Part shown: positions 25,331-33,401 of the stretch, in pieces
How positions within the stretch are numbered: the first letter of the stretch is position 1
How the letters are laid out: every line of letters starts with the position of its first letter
From: Micromonospora cathayae
GTDB lineage: Bacteria > Actinomycetota > Actinomycetes > Mycobacteriales > Micromonosporaceae
Length of the DNA stretch: 64,000 bases
Direction of reading: 5' to 3'
Assembly (NCBI RefSeq): GCF_028993575.1
Contig: NZ_CP118615.1
Span: forward strand, 6,849,001 to 6,913,000
Notes under the pieces: model-generated
Told to the model about the DNA's origin: nothing
The model's database searches: none
Seen by the model: the letters and a program-made list of their open reading frames with translations, nothing else
Program-made: the position numbers and the translations under genes

Positions 25331-27084
25331 CCCAACGATCCGGCGGCCACCATCGCGGCCACCTGGGGGCGCTGGAGCTTCCCGCTGGAGGTCTTGGGCA
25401 GGGTACGGGGTGGCACCACGATCACCTGCGCCGGTCGTACGCCGGTCTGGTCGCTGACCGCGCGTTCGACGGCGCGGGCGGTGTCGGCGGCCCGGTCGGG
25501 GTCCCGGTGGTTGCGGCTCTCCACCACCACGACCATCCGTTCGGTGCCGCTACGCGGGTCGGGTACGCCGACCGCCACCGCGCCGCCGGGTTTGACCCCG
25601 TCGGCGGTCTCCGCGGCCCGTTCGAAGGTCTGCGGCTGGTGGTTCCGACCGGCCAGGATGATCAGGTCCTTGCTGCGGCCGGTGACGAAGAGTTCGCCGT
25701 CGAGCAGGAAGCCCAGGTCACCGGTGTCCAGCCAGCCGTCGCGCAGTTCCAGCAGCGGGTCGGCGGGGCCGTTCAGGTAGCCGGTCATCATCGACTCGCT
25801 GGCCACCAGCACCCGGCCGACGTGCCGCTCGGGCAGGTCCAGGTCGGCGGGGTCGGCGACCCGGATCTTGGTGCCGGGCACCGGGACGCCGGACGACACG
25901 TAGTGGTGGGTGTCCTGCTCGGACGTCGGCGGCAGCGCCTGCCCCCGCTCGGCCATCGCGGTCCGGGAGACCGGCTCGGTGCGGGGCGGGGTGCCCAGCG
26001 GCGAGAAGGTGGCGGCCAGCCCGAGTTCGGCCATGCCGTAGCAGGGCCGCAGGTGTTCGGGGCGGAACCCGAGCGGCTCGGCCACCGCCAGGAAGTCCCG
26101 CAGGGTGCCGGCGTCGACCACCTCCGCCCCGTTGAACGCCTTCCGCCAGCAGCTCAGGTCCACCCCGGTCAGGTCGACCTTCCGTCCGATCGCGGCGACC
26201 AGCCGGTACGCGAAGTTCGGTGCCGGTGAGATGGTGGCCCGGTACTGGTGGATCAGCCGCAGCCAGCGGTCCGGGCGGGTGCCGAAGGCCAGCGGCCGGA
26301 TCAGCACCGACGGCAGGGAGAGCAGGAACGGGGTCATGGTCGCTCCGACCATGCCCATGTCGTGGTGCAGCGGCAGCCAGCTGGCCAGCAGGTCACCCTC
26401 GTAGAACGGGCCGCCCAGGCCGATCGCGGCGGCCGCCGCGAGCACCGCCCGGTGGCTGAGCACGATGCCCTTCGCCGCCGAGGTGGTGCCGGAGGTGAAC
26501 TGGATGAACGCCGGTTCCTCCGGGTCGGCGGCCAGTACCGGCTCGGCCACCGATCCGGGGCGGAACGGCGGGCTGAGCACGGTGACGTCCAGGCCGGCGA
26601 GGGCCTCGACGGTGGCCTCGCGCAGTTCCTCGTCGCAGACCACCACCTGCGGTTGGGCGACCGTCACGATGTGCCGGACCCGGTCCAGCCAGAGCTGCTT
26701 GCGGCCGGCGCTCAGCGGTGGCTCCAGCACCGACGGGACCGCGCCGAGCAGCGCCGCCCCGAACAGCCCGGACAGCAGGTCCGCCGAGGTGTCCAGGCAG
26801 AGGCACACCCGGCCGCCCCGGCGTAGCCCGGCCACGGCCAGCGCCGCGCCGGCGGCGTGCGCCCGCTCCAGCAGCCCGGCCACCGTGATCCGCCGGTCGT
26901 CGGCCGGCTCGTCGGGCAGGTAGAAGGCGACCGCGTCGGGGTCCCGGCGGGCCCGGTCCAGCAGCGCGCCGGCCACCGTACCGGCCGGGGTCAGCCGGGC
27001 GATCCGGGCCGCCGGGTCCGGGACGAAGCCCCGCCGGTCGGGGTGCACCGCGAGGTCGGCGTTGGTACCGCTGTCGATGCTCAT
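25327..27084 (-). CDS. fatty-acyl-AMP ligase (FAAL)
   Basis: A 585-residue adenylate-forming enzyme. The phosphate loop is FTSGTTSAAKG (196-206). WLPLHHDMG (236-244) and YGMAELGLA are characteristic of FAALs, and the catalytic Lys sits in TLPKTSSGKLQR near the C-terminus. FAALs activate a fatty acid as acyl-AMP and pass it to an acyl carrier protein rather than to CoA. The operon's ACP is the likely acceptor and the type III PKS the likely next user. The gene lies 12 nt after aminotransferase 1 and overlaps the FMN reductase. The chain length of the substrate cannot be read from the sequence. Confidence 0.9.
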   Translation of the reverse strand: MSIDSGTNADLAVHPDRRGFVPDPAARIARLTPAGTVAGALLDRARRDPDAVAFYLPDEPADDRRITVAGLLERAHAAGAALAVAGLRRGGRVCLCLDTSADLLSGLFGAALLGAVPSVLEPPLSAGRKQLWLDRVRHIVTVAQPQVVVCDEELREATVEALAGLDVTVLSPPFRPGSVAEPVLAADPEEPAFIQFTSGTTSAAKGIVLSHRAVLAAAAAIGLGGPFYEGDLLASWLPLHHDMGMVGATMTPFLLSLPSVLIRPLAFGTRPDRWLRLIHQYRATISPAPNFAYRLVAAIGRKVDLTGVDLSCWRKAFNGAEVVDAGTLRDFLAVAEPLGFRPEHLRPCYGMAELGLAATFSPLGTPPRTEPVSRTAMAERGQALPPTSEQDTHHYVSSGVPVPGTKIRVADPADLDLPERHVGRVLVASESMMTGYLNGPADPLLELRDGWLDTGDLGFLLDGELFVTGRSKDLIILAGRNHQPQTFERAAETADGVKPGGAVAVGVPDPRSGTERMVVVVESRNHRDPDRAADTARAVERAVSDQTGVRPAQVIVVPPRTLPKTSSGKLQRPQVAAMVAAGSLG

Positions 27085-27096
27085 GGCGGGCTCCGA

Positions 27097-28575
27097 TCAG
27101 GGGATGACGAACGGGAAGTCGTACCGGCCCATCTCCCGGGCCGAGTCGATCACCGCGTCGCAGATGGCGTCCACGTCGGCGTCGGAGTGCGCGTCGCCGG
27201 TGTAGAACATCGGCATGCTGAGCGTGTAGACGCCCCGCTTGCGCAGCATCAGGGTGAGCACGGCCGGGCCGAGCGGGTTGGCCGCCGCGCCGAACTCCCG
27301 GTAGGTGTCGTAGGAGTCCCGCGCGGTGAACCCGAAGGTGCCGGCGAACGCGCCGAAGCCGAGCAACCGCAGCGGGATGCCGGTCTCGGCCCGGAAGTCG
27401 GCCAGCCGCTGCTGCACCCGGGCCACCTTGGCCTCGGTCCGCTGGTAGAACGCCGGGCCGGCGTCGCGGAGCAGGCTCAGTGACGCGTACGAGGCGGCGA
27501 TCGACAGGTGGTTGCCGGAGTGGGTGTTCACCACGAACGTCTTGCTGCCGATGTCGGTCAGCGGCATCCCGGAGGTGTGCGCCGCCTCGAACAGTTCCGC
27601 CTTCCCGCCGATGGCGGCCAGCGGCAGCCCCAGCCCGGAGACGACCTTGCCGTAGCAGTGCAGGTCGGCGGGGATGTCGAAGTGTCCGGCCGCGCCGGCG
27701 GTGCCGAACCGGAAACCGGTGAGCACCTCGTCCAGGATGAACGGCACGTCGAGGTCCCGGCAGCGCTGGGCGACCTCGCGCAGCTCCGGGATGGTCTGGT
27801 CGGTGAACGGCCAGGACTGGCAGGCCGGGTCGGCGATGACGCAGGCCAGCTCGTCGGCGTACGTCTCGATGAGCTTGCTCGCGGCGGCCGCGTCGTGCGG
27901 CAGGATCAGCATGTCCAGGTGCGGTACGCCGGTGAACGCGGTCAGCGGCGCGACGCCCTCCGGGCCGATCTCCGGGAACGGGTTGACCTTCGGGTGGCCG
28001 TGCGCGAAGAACGAGGTGTTGTGCGCGGCCACGTCGCCGGTGCCGTGCCAGCAGCCCTCGAACTTGGCGACCAGCCGCCGGCCGGTGTACGCGCGGGCCA
28101 GCCGGGTGGCGATGGCGATGGCGTCGGTACCGGAGTTGAGCAGGGCGAACTTCTCGCAGTGCGGGATCAGCTCCTTGAGCAGTTCGCCCAGCTTCAGTTC
28201 CAGCGGGTTGAGGTAGCCGTTGCCGGTGCCGCGCAGCGCCTGCTCGCGGACGAACTCGACCACCTGCGGCGGGTTGTGCCCCCACAGCGACTGCCCGCCG
28301 AAGCCCAGGTGCGAGTCGATGTAGGTGTTGCCGTCCACGTCGGTGAGGCGGCTGCCCTGCGCCTCGGCGACACCGAGCGGGAACATCGGCGCGTGGAAGG
28401 GCAGGAACACGTGGTTGGTGACCACGTGTTCGCGTACCTCCTCGGCCAGCGCCATGGAGTTCTGCTGCCGTTCGGCCAGTTCGGCGAAGAGGTCGCCCAC
28501 CCAGGGCTGGCTCATCACGTCGGCGAGGATCTCGGCGGGGGTGCGGGTGTCCGGGGCGGGTTCGGTGATCGTCAT
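27097..28575 (-). CDS. class III PLP aminotransferase, tandem copy 1 (GSA-aminotransferase-like)
   Basis: A 492-residue fold-type I aminotransferase. PLP binding is read from NSGTDA (148-153), D282 in FILDEVLTGFRFG, and Schiff-base K310 in CYGKVVSGLGLP. The N-terminal about 50 residues (PWVGDLFAELAERQQ) are an extra helical segment shared with its neighbour. It is clearly a duplicate of the adjacent gene (same length, shared blocks such as GAAGHFDIPADL and HSDADV). It resembles glutamate-1-semialdehyde aminotransferases but has no haem-pathway context. It may transfer an amino group to a polyketide carbonyl or aldehyde. It has no clear ribosome site and may be coupled to copy 2, 37 nt upstream. 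Confidence 0.85.
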   Translation of the reverse strand: MTITEPAPDTRTPAEILADVMSQPWVGDLFAELAERQQNSMALAEEVREHVVTNHVFLPFHAPMFPLGVAEAQGSRLTDVDGNTYIDSHLGFGGQSLWGHNPPQVVEFVREQALRGTGNGYLNPLELKLGELLKELIPHCEKFALLNSGTDAIAIATRLARAYTGRRLVAKFEGCWHGTGDVAAHNTSFFAHGHPKVNPFPEIGPEGVAPLTAFTGVPHLDMLILPHDAAAASKLIETYADELACVIADPACQSWPFTDQTIPELREVAQRCRDLDVPFILDEVLTGFRFGTAGAAGHFDIPADLHCYGKVVSGLGLPLAAIGGKAELFEAAHTSGMPLTDIGSKTFVVNTHSGNHLSIAASYASLSLLRDAGPAFYQRTEAKVARVQQRLADFRAETGIPLRLLGFGAFAGTFGFTARDSYDTYREFGAAANPLGPAVLTLMLRKRGVYTLSMPMFYTGDAHSDADVDAICDAVIDSAREMGRYDFPFVIP

Positions 28576-28612
28576 GTGGGTTGGCCCATCCGGGTTTCGA
28601 GGGGTTGACTGG

Positions 28613-30082
28613 TCAGGCCGGCAGCACGAACGGGAAGCCGTGCTTGTCCAGCTCGCGGGCCGAGTCGAGGACGGCGGAGAGCAGTTCCTCCACGTCGGCG
28701 TCGGAGTGCGCGTCACCGGTGAAGAACATCGGCAGGCTCAGCGTGTAGATGCCCCGACGGCGCAGCATCAGGGTCAGCAGGAACAGCCCGATCGGGTTCA
28801 CCGCGGCGGCGAACTCGCGGTAGTCGTCGTACGACTCGCCGGCGACGAACCCGAACGAGCCGATGAAGTCACCGAAGCCGAGCAGCCGCAGCGGGATGCC
28901 GGTCTCGGTGCGGAACTCGGCCAGCCGGCCCTGCACGGAGTCCACCTTGGCCCGGGTGCGCTGGTAGTAGGCGTCCCCGGCGTCGCGGAGCAGGCTCAGC
29001 GAGGCGTACGAGGCGGCCAGCGACAGGTGGTTGCCGGCGTGCGTGGTCTGCACGCAGGTCTTGCGGCCCAGGTCGGTCAGGGGCAGACCGGTGGTCTGCA
29101 TGTTGTCGATGATGTCGGCCCGACCGGCCACGATCGACAGCGGCAGACCCAGCCCGGTGACCACCTTGCCGTAGCAGTACAGGTCGGCCGGGATGTCGAA
29201 GTGGCCGGCCGCGCCGGTGGGGCCGTACCGGAAGCCGGTGAGCACCTCGTCCAGCACGAACGGCACCCGCAGCTGCTTGCAGCGGTCCGCGACCGCCTTG
29301 ATCAGCGGCACGGTGTGCTCGGCGTACGGGAACGACGAGGAGACCGCCTCGCCGAGCACGCAGGCCAGTTCGTCGCGGTGCTTCTCGATCAGGGCCAGCG
29401 CCACGGCCGGGTCGTTGGGCAGGATCAGCAGTTCGGTCTTCGCGGCCGGGGCGACCCCGGTGAGGGCCGGCAGCGGCGCGATGCCGTCCGCGGTGACCTC
29501 GGGGAACGGCTGGGTCGGGTGACCGTGGTACCAGAACGCGGTGTTGTGCGCGGCCAGGTCGTGCACGCCGTGCAGCGCGCCCTCGAACTTGGCGACCAGC
29601 CGGCGGCCGGTGTGCGCCCGGCAGAGCCGGATGGCCGCGTTGGTGGCGTCGGTGCCGGAGTTCAGGAAGGCGAACTTCTGGCAGTGTGGCAGCATCTCCT
29701 CCAGCAGGTCGACCAGCTGGAGTTCGGTGAGGTTGAGGTAGCCGTTGCCGGTGGACCGGCCCAGGTGCTCGCGGAGGTGCTCGACCACGGCCGGCGGGTT
29801 GTGCCCGAACAGCGCCTGCGCGCCGAAGCCCAGGTGCGAGTCGAGGTAGGTGTTGCCGTCGATGTCGGTGATCCGGCTGCCGGACGCCTCGGCGACCACC
29901 AGCGGGAACTGCGGGGCGTGGAACGGCCAGAAGACGTGGTTGGACGCGGCGCGCTCCCGGACCTGGCCGGAGACCTCGATCGACTGGCGCTGACGCTCCC
30001 CGATCTCGGTGAACATGTCGATCACCCAGGACTGGGTGAGCAGTTCGGCGACCAGGTTCTCGGTCGGGTTGGGGGTGGCCAT
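28613..30082 (-). CDS. class III PLP aminotransferase, tandem copy 2 (GSA-aminotransferase-like)
   Basis: A 489-residue paralogue of the following gene. The PLP site is complete: NSGTDA (141-146), D278 in FVLDEVLTGFRYG and K306 in CYGKVVTGLGLP. The family normally has Glu in NSGTEA-like positions; both copies have Asp. The conserved duplication suggests a heterodimer or two successive amine transfers. The start ATG 30082 is chosen because the homology to copy 1 begins there and GGAG lies 8 nt upstream. Upstream is a 118-bp gap with two GC-rich direct repeats that separates it from the type III PKS. Confidence 0.85.
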   Translation of the reverse strand: MATPNPTENLVAELLTQSWVIDMFTEIGERQRQSIEVSGQVRERAASNHVFWPFHAPQFPLVVAEASGSRITDIDGNTYLDSHLGFGAQALFGHNPPAVVEHLREHLGRSTGNGYLNLTELQLVDLLEEMLPHCQKFAFLNSGTDATNAAIRLCRAHTGRRLVAKFEGALHGVHDLAAHNTAFWYHGHPTQPFPEVTADGIAPLPALTGVAPAAKTELLILPNDPAVALALIEKHRDELACVLGEAVSSSFPYAEHTVPLIKAVADRCKQLRVPFVLDEVLTGFRYGPTGAAGHFDIPADLYCYGKVVTGLGLPLSIVAGRADIIDNMQTTGLPLTDLGRKTCVQTTHAGNHLSLAASYASLSLLRDAGDAYYQRTRAKVDSVQGRLAEFRTETGIPLRLLGFGDFIGSFGFVAGESYDDYREFAAAVNPIGLFLLTLMLRRRGIYTLSLPMFFTGDAHSDADVEELLSAVLDSARELDKHGFPFVLPA

Positions 30083-30136
30083 GGGCCGACTCCGTTTCTC
30101 GTGGTTGTGCCAGGGTTGCGGGCCGGGCCCGGCACA

Positions 30137-30197
30137 CCGGCCGGGCCTCGGAAGCGGGCCGGGCTGCACACCCGGCCGGGCCTCGGAAGCGGGCCGG
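30137..30197. repeat. two 26-bp direct repeats, each able to fold, inside the operon
   Basis: An identical 26-bp unit (starts CCGGCCGGGCCTCGG, ends GCGGGCCGG) occurs at 30137-30162 and 30172-30197, 9 nt apart, between the type III PKS and aminotransferase 2. Each unit has complementary ends (CCGGCC and GGCCGG) and can form a hairpin on the transcript. It could act as an attenuator, RNA-stability element or binding site. Confidence 0.75.
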
Positions 30198-30200
30198 TCG

Positions 30201-31274
30201 CTAGAACCGGACCAGGGCGGACTCCATGGTCAGGCCGGGGCCGAAGGCCATCAGGACGGCGTACTCGCCCGGCTTCGGTTGGGCGGTGCGCAGAATGTGT
30301 TCGAGGATCAGCAGCACCGTCGGCGAGGAGCAGTTGCCCCAGGACCGCAGGATCTCCAGGGACGGGCGCAGCGCGGCGACCGGCAGTTCGAGCCGTTCCC
30401 CGACGAAGTCGATGATCTTGGGGCCGCCGGGGTGGATGCCCCAGTGCCCGATGTCGCCGACGGTCAGCCCGTGCGGTTCCAACAGCCGGGTGACGAACGG
30501 CCGGATCGACTCGGCGAGGTAGAGCGGCACGTACGGCGACAGGGTCATCCGGAACGCGTCGTCCATCACCTTCCAGGTCATCGCCGCCGAGGTCTCCGGG
30601 TGGGTCTCGGTGTGCGTACCGAGCACCACCGGGCCGGGCGCGGCGTCGACGTCGTCCACCGATTCGAGCAGCAGGGTGGCGGCGGCGTCGCCGAACAGGC
30701 CGGTGACCACGACCTGCTCCTTGGTGGCCTCGGGCCGCAGGTGCACCGAGCAGACCTCGGCGCAGGTGACCAGGGCCAGTTCGTCGGGTCGGCCGGCGAG
30801 CGAGTCGAGGGCGACCTTGAGTCCGTTGAAGGCCGCGTAGCAGCCCATGTGGCCGACGAAGGTGCGGCGCAGGTTCTTCCGCAGGCCGAACTCCTTGGCC
30901 AGCAGCATCTCCGGGGTGGGGCCGGCGTACCCGGTGCAGCTCACGAAGGTGTAGCTGCCGATCCGGTCGTGGTCGACGCCGTCGAGCACCCCGCCGACGG
31001 TCTCCCGGCCCATCGCGAGAACGCCCTGCTCCCACGCCTCGATCCGGGCCCGCATGCCGGGCCAGGCCGTACCGTAGTGCTCCGCCGGCGGCCAGAGCAG
31101 CCGGCGCTGCTCGACCTGGGTGCTCATGAAGAGCTTCTCGGCGTCCGGCACGTCGGCGTAGAGCCCCCGGTAGAAGGAGTCGAACATGTGCCGCTGGGAG
31201 ATGGCCGGGCCGGCCTGTGCGGTGCGCAGGCCGACGATCCGCGCCGGACGTACCGGATCTGTGGCGCTGATCAT
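30201..31274 (-). CDS. type III polyketide synthase
   Basis: A 357-residue chalcone/stilbene-synthase-family enzyme. The catalytic triad is visible: C145 in VGHMGCYAAFNGLK, H281 in WGIHPGGPKI and N314 in SWGNCSSPT. GLFGDAAATLL and the C-terminal AFGPGLTMESAL gatekeeping loop are conserved. These homodimers extend a starter acyl group with malonyl units and cyclise to a resorcinol, pyrone or hydroxybenzoate. FAAL plus ACP in the same operon argue for a carrier-bound long-chain starter. Its start overlaps the SRPBCC stop (ATGA). Product type is inferred; the enzyme class is firm. Confidence 0.95.
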   Translation of the reverse strand: MISATDPVRPARIVGLRTAQAGPAISQRHMFDSFYRGLYADVPDAEKLFMSTQVEQRRLLWPPAEHYGTAWPGMRARIEAWEQGVLAMGRETVGGVLDGVDHDRIGSYTFVSCTGYAGPTPEMLLAKEFGLRKNLRRTFVGHMGCYAAFNGLKVALDSLAGRPDELALVTCAEVCSVHLRPEATKEQVVVTGLFGDAAATLLLESVDDVDAAPGPVVLGTHTETHPETSAAMTWKVMDDAFRMTLSPYVPLYLAESIRPFVTRLLEPHGLTVGDIGHWGIHPGGPKIIDFVGERLELPVAALRPSLEILRSWGNCSSPTVLLILEHILRTAQPKPGEYAVLMAFGPGLTMESALVRF

Positions 31275-31747
31275 CCGGACACGCTCGCCGATTCGACCGC
31301 CTTCTTGATCGCGGTCACGAAGCCCCCGGTGACCTCGTCGCTCTCCTTCTGGGCGAACGGCTCGATCAGCACGACCACCACCCGGGCCACGTCGACGGAC
31401 GCCTCGGAGCGGGTGTCGATCTCCAGGACCTGCTCGTCGGGGGTGGGCCCGTCGCTGATCCGGAAGGTGCCCCAGGACCGGAAGTTCGACTCGCCGACCG
31501 GCTCCCAGGTGATCGCGTCCGGGTCGGAGGTGTCGAACCGCGCGGTGTACTCCGGGGTGAACCGGACGACGCCGTTGGAGACCTCGGCCAGCCGGTAGTG
31601 GTACAGGTCGTCGCCGACCTGGGCGAGTTCCTCGACGCCCGGCATCAGCTTGCCGGTGGTGACGATGTCGAGCATCGTCTTGCGCAGGTCGTCACGGCTG
31701 GTACGGATGACGGCGTCACGCTTGGTCTTGGTCCTGATCCAAACCAT
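31271..31747 (-). CDS. SRPBCC-fold protein (putative polyketide cyclase/aromatase-like)
   Basis: A 158-residue protein (MVWIRTKTKRDAVIRTSRDD...) with the alternating strands and long C-terminal helix of the SRPBCC/START-like fold (RFTPEYTARFDTSDPDAITW, FRSWGTFRISDG). It lacks a signal peptide. Proteins of this fold bind hydrophobic ligands, and in polyketide operons they assist cyclisation or dehydration. Its position directly upstream of and coupled to the type III PKS supports such a role. It could equally be a simple lipid-binding protein. Fold assignment is moderate. Confidence 0.6.
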   Translation of the reverse strand: MVWIRTKTKRDAVIRTSRDDLRKTMLDIVTTGKLMPGVEELAQVGDDLYHYRLAEVSNGVVRFTPEYTARFDTSDPDAITWEPVGESNFRSWGTFRISDGPTPDEQVLEIDTRSEASVDVARVVVVLIEPFAQKESDEVTGGFVTAIKKAVESASVSG

Positions 31748-31750
31748 GTG

Positions 31751-32539
31751 TCAGCTCTCCTGGGACTTGACGGCCTGGCCGATGTAGCTCACGGCGGTGG
31801 ACGGGGTGAGGTGGAACGGGCCGACCGGCCGGCCGCGCAGCGTGGCGGGGACGAGCTTGTGCGGCGGTGCCACGGGTTCGAGGCCCCTGGTCTCGGTGAG
31901 GGTCAGCCCGTGCTGCGCGAAGACGGCCCGCAGCTCGTCCGGGCGGATGAACATCTTCCAGTTGTGCGTACCCGGATAGATGATCTTGAGGATCTTCTCG
32001 GACAGGACGATCGCCTTGAGCCAGCTCGCCACCGTCCGGTTGATCGTGTCGAACACGACGATCCCGCCAGGCCGCAGCACCCGGGCCATCTCGGCGACCG
32101 CGCCGGGCAGGTCGTGCAGGTGTTCCAGCACGTCCGAGATCACCACCAGGTCGACCGAGCCGTCCGGCTTCGGCAGCTCGTACGCCGAGCCGACCCGGTA
32201 GTCGACGGTCACGCCGGTGGCGGCGGCGTGCCGGCGGGCGGTCTCGATCGAACCGGCGGACAGGTCCACCCCGGTGACCGGGTAGCCGAGCGCCGCCATC
32301 CGCTCCGAGACCAGCCCGCCGCCGCAGCCGATGTCCAGCACCCGTACCGCCGAGCGGTCCGGGCCGAACGCCCGCCGGGCGGTCTCGTCGAAGTACGCCA
32401 CCCGCGCCGGGTTCATGTCGTGCAGCGCGCGCAGCGGCCCGCTGGCGTCCCACCAGTCGTCGCCGACCTCGTGGTAGTACTCGTTGTCGATCGCCACCGC
32501 GTTCGGGTCGAGCGCGGCGAGGTGCCGGTCGCCGGCCAT
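31751..32539 (-). CDS. UbiG-like O-methyltransferase
   Basis: A 262-residue class I methyltransferase. The N-terminal VAIDNEYYHEVGDDWWDASG and MNPARVAYFDE segments are the signature of UbiG-type (3-demethylubiquinol O-methyltransferase) enzymes; SAM motif I is VLDIGCGGGLVSERM. UbiG homologues methylate phenolic or catechol hydroxyls, which fits a resorcinol or hydroquinone product of the adjacent type III PKS. A menaquinone organism has no ubiquinone pathway, so this is a specialised enzyme. Its ATG overlaps the upstream stop by one base (TGATG). Confidence 0.85.
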   Translation of the reverse strand: MAGDRHLAALDPNAVAIDNEYYHEVGDDWWDASGPLRALHDMNPARVAYFDETARRAFGPDRSAVRVLDIGCGGGLVSERMAALGYPVTGVDLSAGSIETARRHAAATGVTVDYRVGSAYELPKPDGSVDLVVISDVLEHLHDLPGAVAEMARVLRPGGIVVFDTINRTVASWLKAIVLSEKILKIIYPGTHNWKMFIRPDELRAVFAQHGLTLTETRGLEPVAPPHKLVPATLRGRPVGPFHLTPSTAVSYIGQAVKSQES

Positions 32540-33366
32540 CACACCCACCTCGGGGTCTCGTCCGGGTCGATGCCGAACGCGGCCTTGCCGACCAGTTCCC
32601 GGGCCAGCGAGCCGGAGACCGGGGCCGGGGTGGCCTTCAGGTCGTGCCAGATCTGGCCGATCCGGGCCGCGCCGTCGGGGTCGGCGGCGACCAGGTCGTA
32701 GCCGGCCGACACCACGGTCTCGGCCTCGCCGGCCAGGTACAGCCCGGCGGTGCACGCCTCGGCCAACGCGCCGGCGTCGTCGCCGTCGTCCCGGCCGGCG
32801 GCACCCGCGTCGACGACCCGGGCCGCCTGTCGGTCGAGCAGCGCGGTCATGGTGTCCAGCGAGCCGCGCATCCGGGCCACCGCGAACTGCGGGCCGGGCT
32901 GGCGGGCCAGGTCACCGGCGTGCCGGACCCGGTCCACCGCAACCGCGTACGCCCGCTCGGCCAGGCCGAACTGCACGGCCGCGTGGTACAGCACCGCCTC
33001 GGCCCGGCCGGCACCTGCCGGCGTACTGCCGGAGCCCGCGTCGGCGGTGCCGGTGTCGGTGTCGGTCGCGGTCGCGGTCGCGGTCGCGGTCGCGGCGAAG
33101 GTCGCGGCGAGCGCGAAGGCCGTCGCCCCGCAGCCACCCGCCACGGTCCGCAGCACCCGCCGGCGGACGGCGGCGTCGGTGACGGCGGCCGGGGTGATCC
33201 CGGCGGCGGCCAGCGCGGCCAGGTTCTCGCCGACCAGGTCACCGGCGTCCACCCGGCCGGCCCGGCGCTTCTCGAAGTCCGCGGCCAGGTCGGTGGCGAC
33301 CGGCCGGACGTCCGCGTCCGACACCGTGGTCCCGGCGTCCGACACCGTGCTCCCCGTGCTCGACAT
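32539..33366 (-). CDS. degenerate acyl-CoA-dehydrogenase-like protein (middle domain lost)
   Basis: The 275-residue protein looks like a shrunken paralogue of the next gene. Its N-terminal stretch (DFEKRRAGRVDAGDLVGENLA...VAGGCGATAFALA) parallels the neighbour's N-terminal helices (ENMAELVRTGY...LAGGCASTAFAVN). Its C-terminus (IWHDLK...ELVGKAAFGIDPDETPRWV) parallels the neighbour's (MYRDVV...EWAGKQALDVPIFAEPRWVG). The beta-barrel flavin-binding middle is absent and replaced by an Ala-Thr/Asp-Thr run from a hexanucleotide repeat. It has a good ribosome site (GAGGAGG) and is coupled to the methyltransferase, so it looks expressed rather than dead. A non-catalytic partner of the full-length flavoenzyme is plausible. 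Confidence 0.7.
   Translation of the reverse strand: MSSTGSTVSDAGTTVSDADVRPVATDLAADFEKRRAGRVDAGDLVGENLAALAAAGITPAAVTDAAVRRRVLRTVAGGCGATAFALAATFAATATATATATDTDTGTADAGSGSTPAGAGRAEAVLYHAAVQFGLAERAYAVAVDRVRHAGDLARQPGPQFAVARMRGSLDTMTALLDRQAARVVDAGAAGRDDGDDAGALAEACTAGLYLAGEAETVVSAGYDLVAADPDGAARIGQIWHDLKATPAPVSGSLARELVGKAAFGIDPDETPRWV
33064..33093. repeat. (GGTCGC)5 hexanucleotide tract in coding sequence
   Basis: Five perfect GGTCGC units, with diverged GGTGTC-like units just before, encode Ala-Thr repeats on the minus strand. Copy-number change would keep the frame. The tract sits where the flavin domain of the degenerate dehydrogenase-like protein is missing. Confidence 0.85.
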
Positions 33367-33401
33367 CGTGGCCTCCTCGTTGGTCGTCGTGGTCACCCGG
33401 C

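Noticed and set aside
33064..33093. Hexanucleotide tract as a phase-variation switch
   Set aside because: Changes of six bases keep the reading frame, so on/off switching by slippage is not expected.
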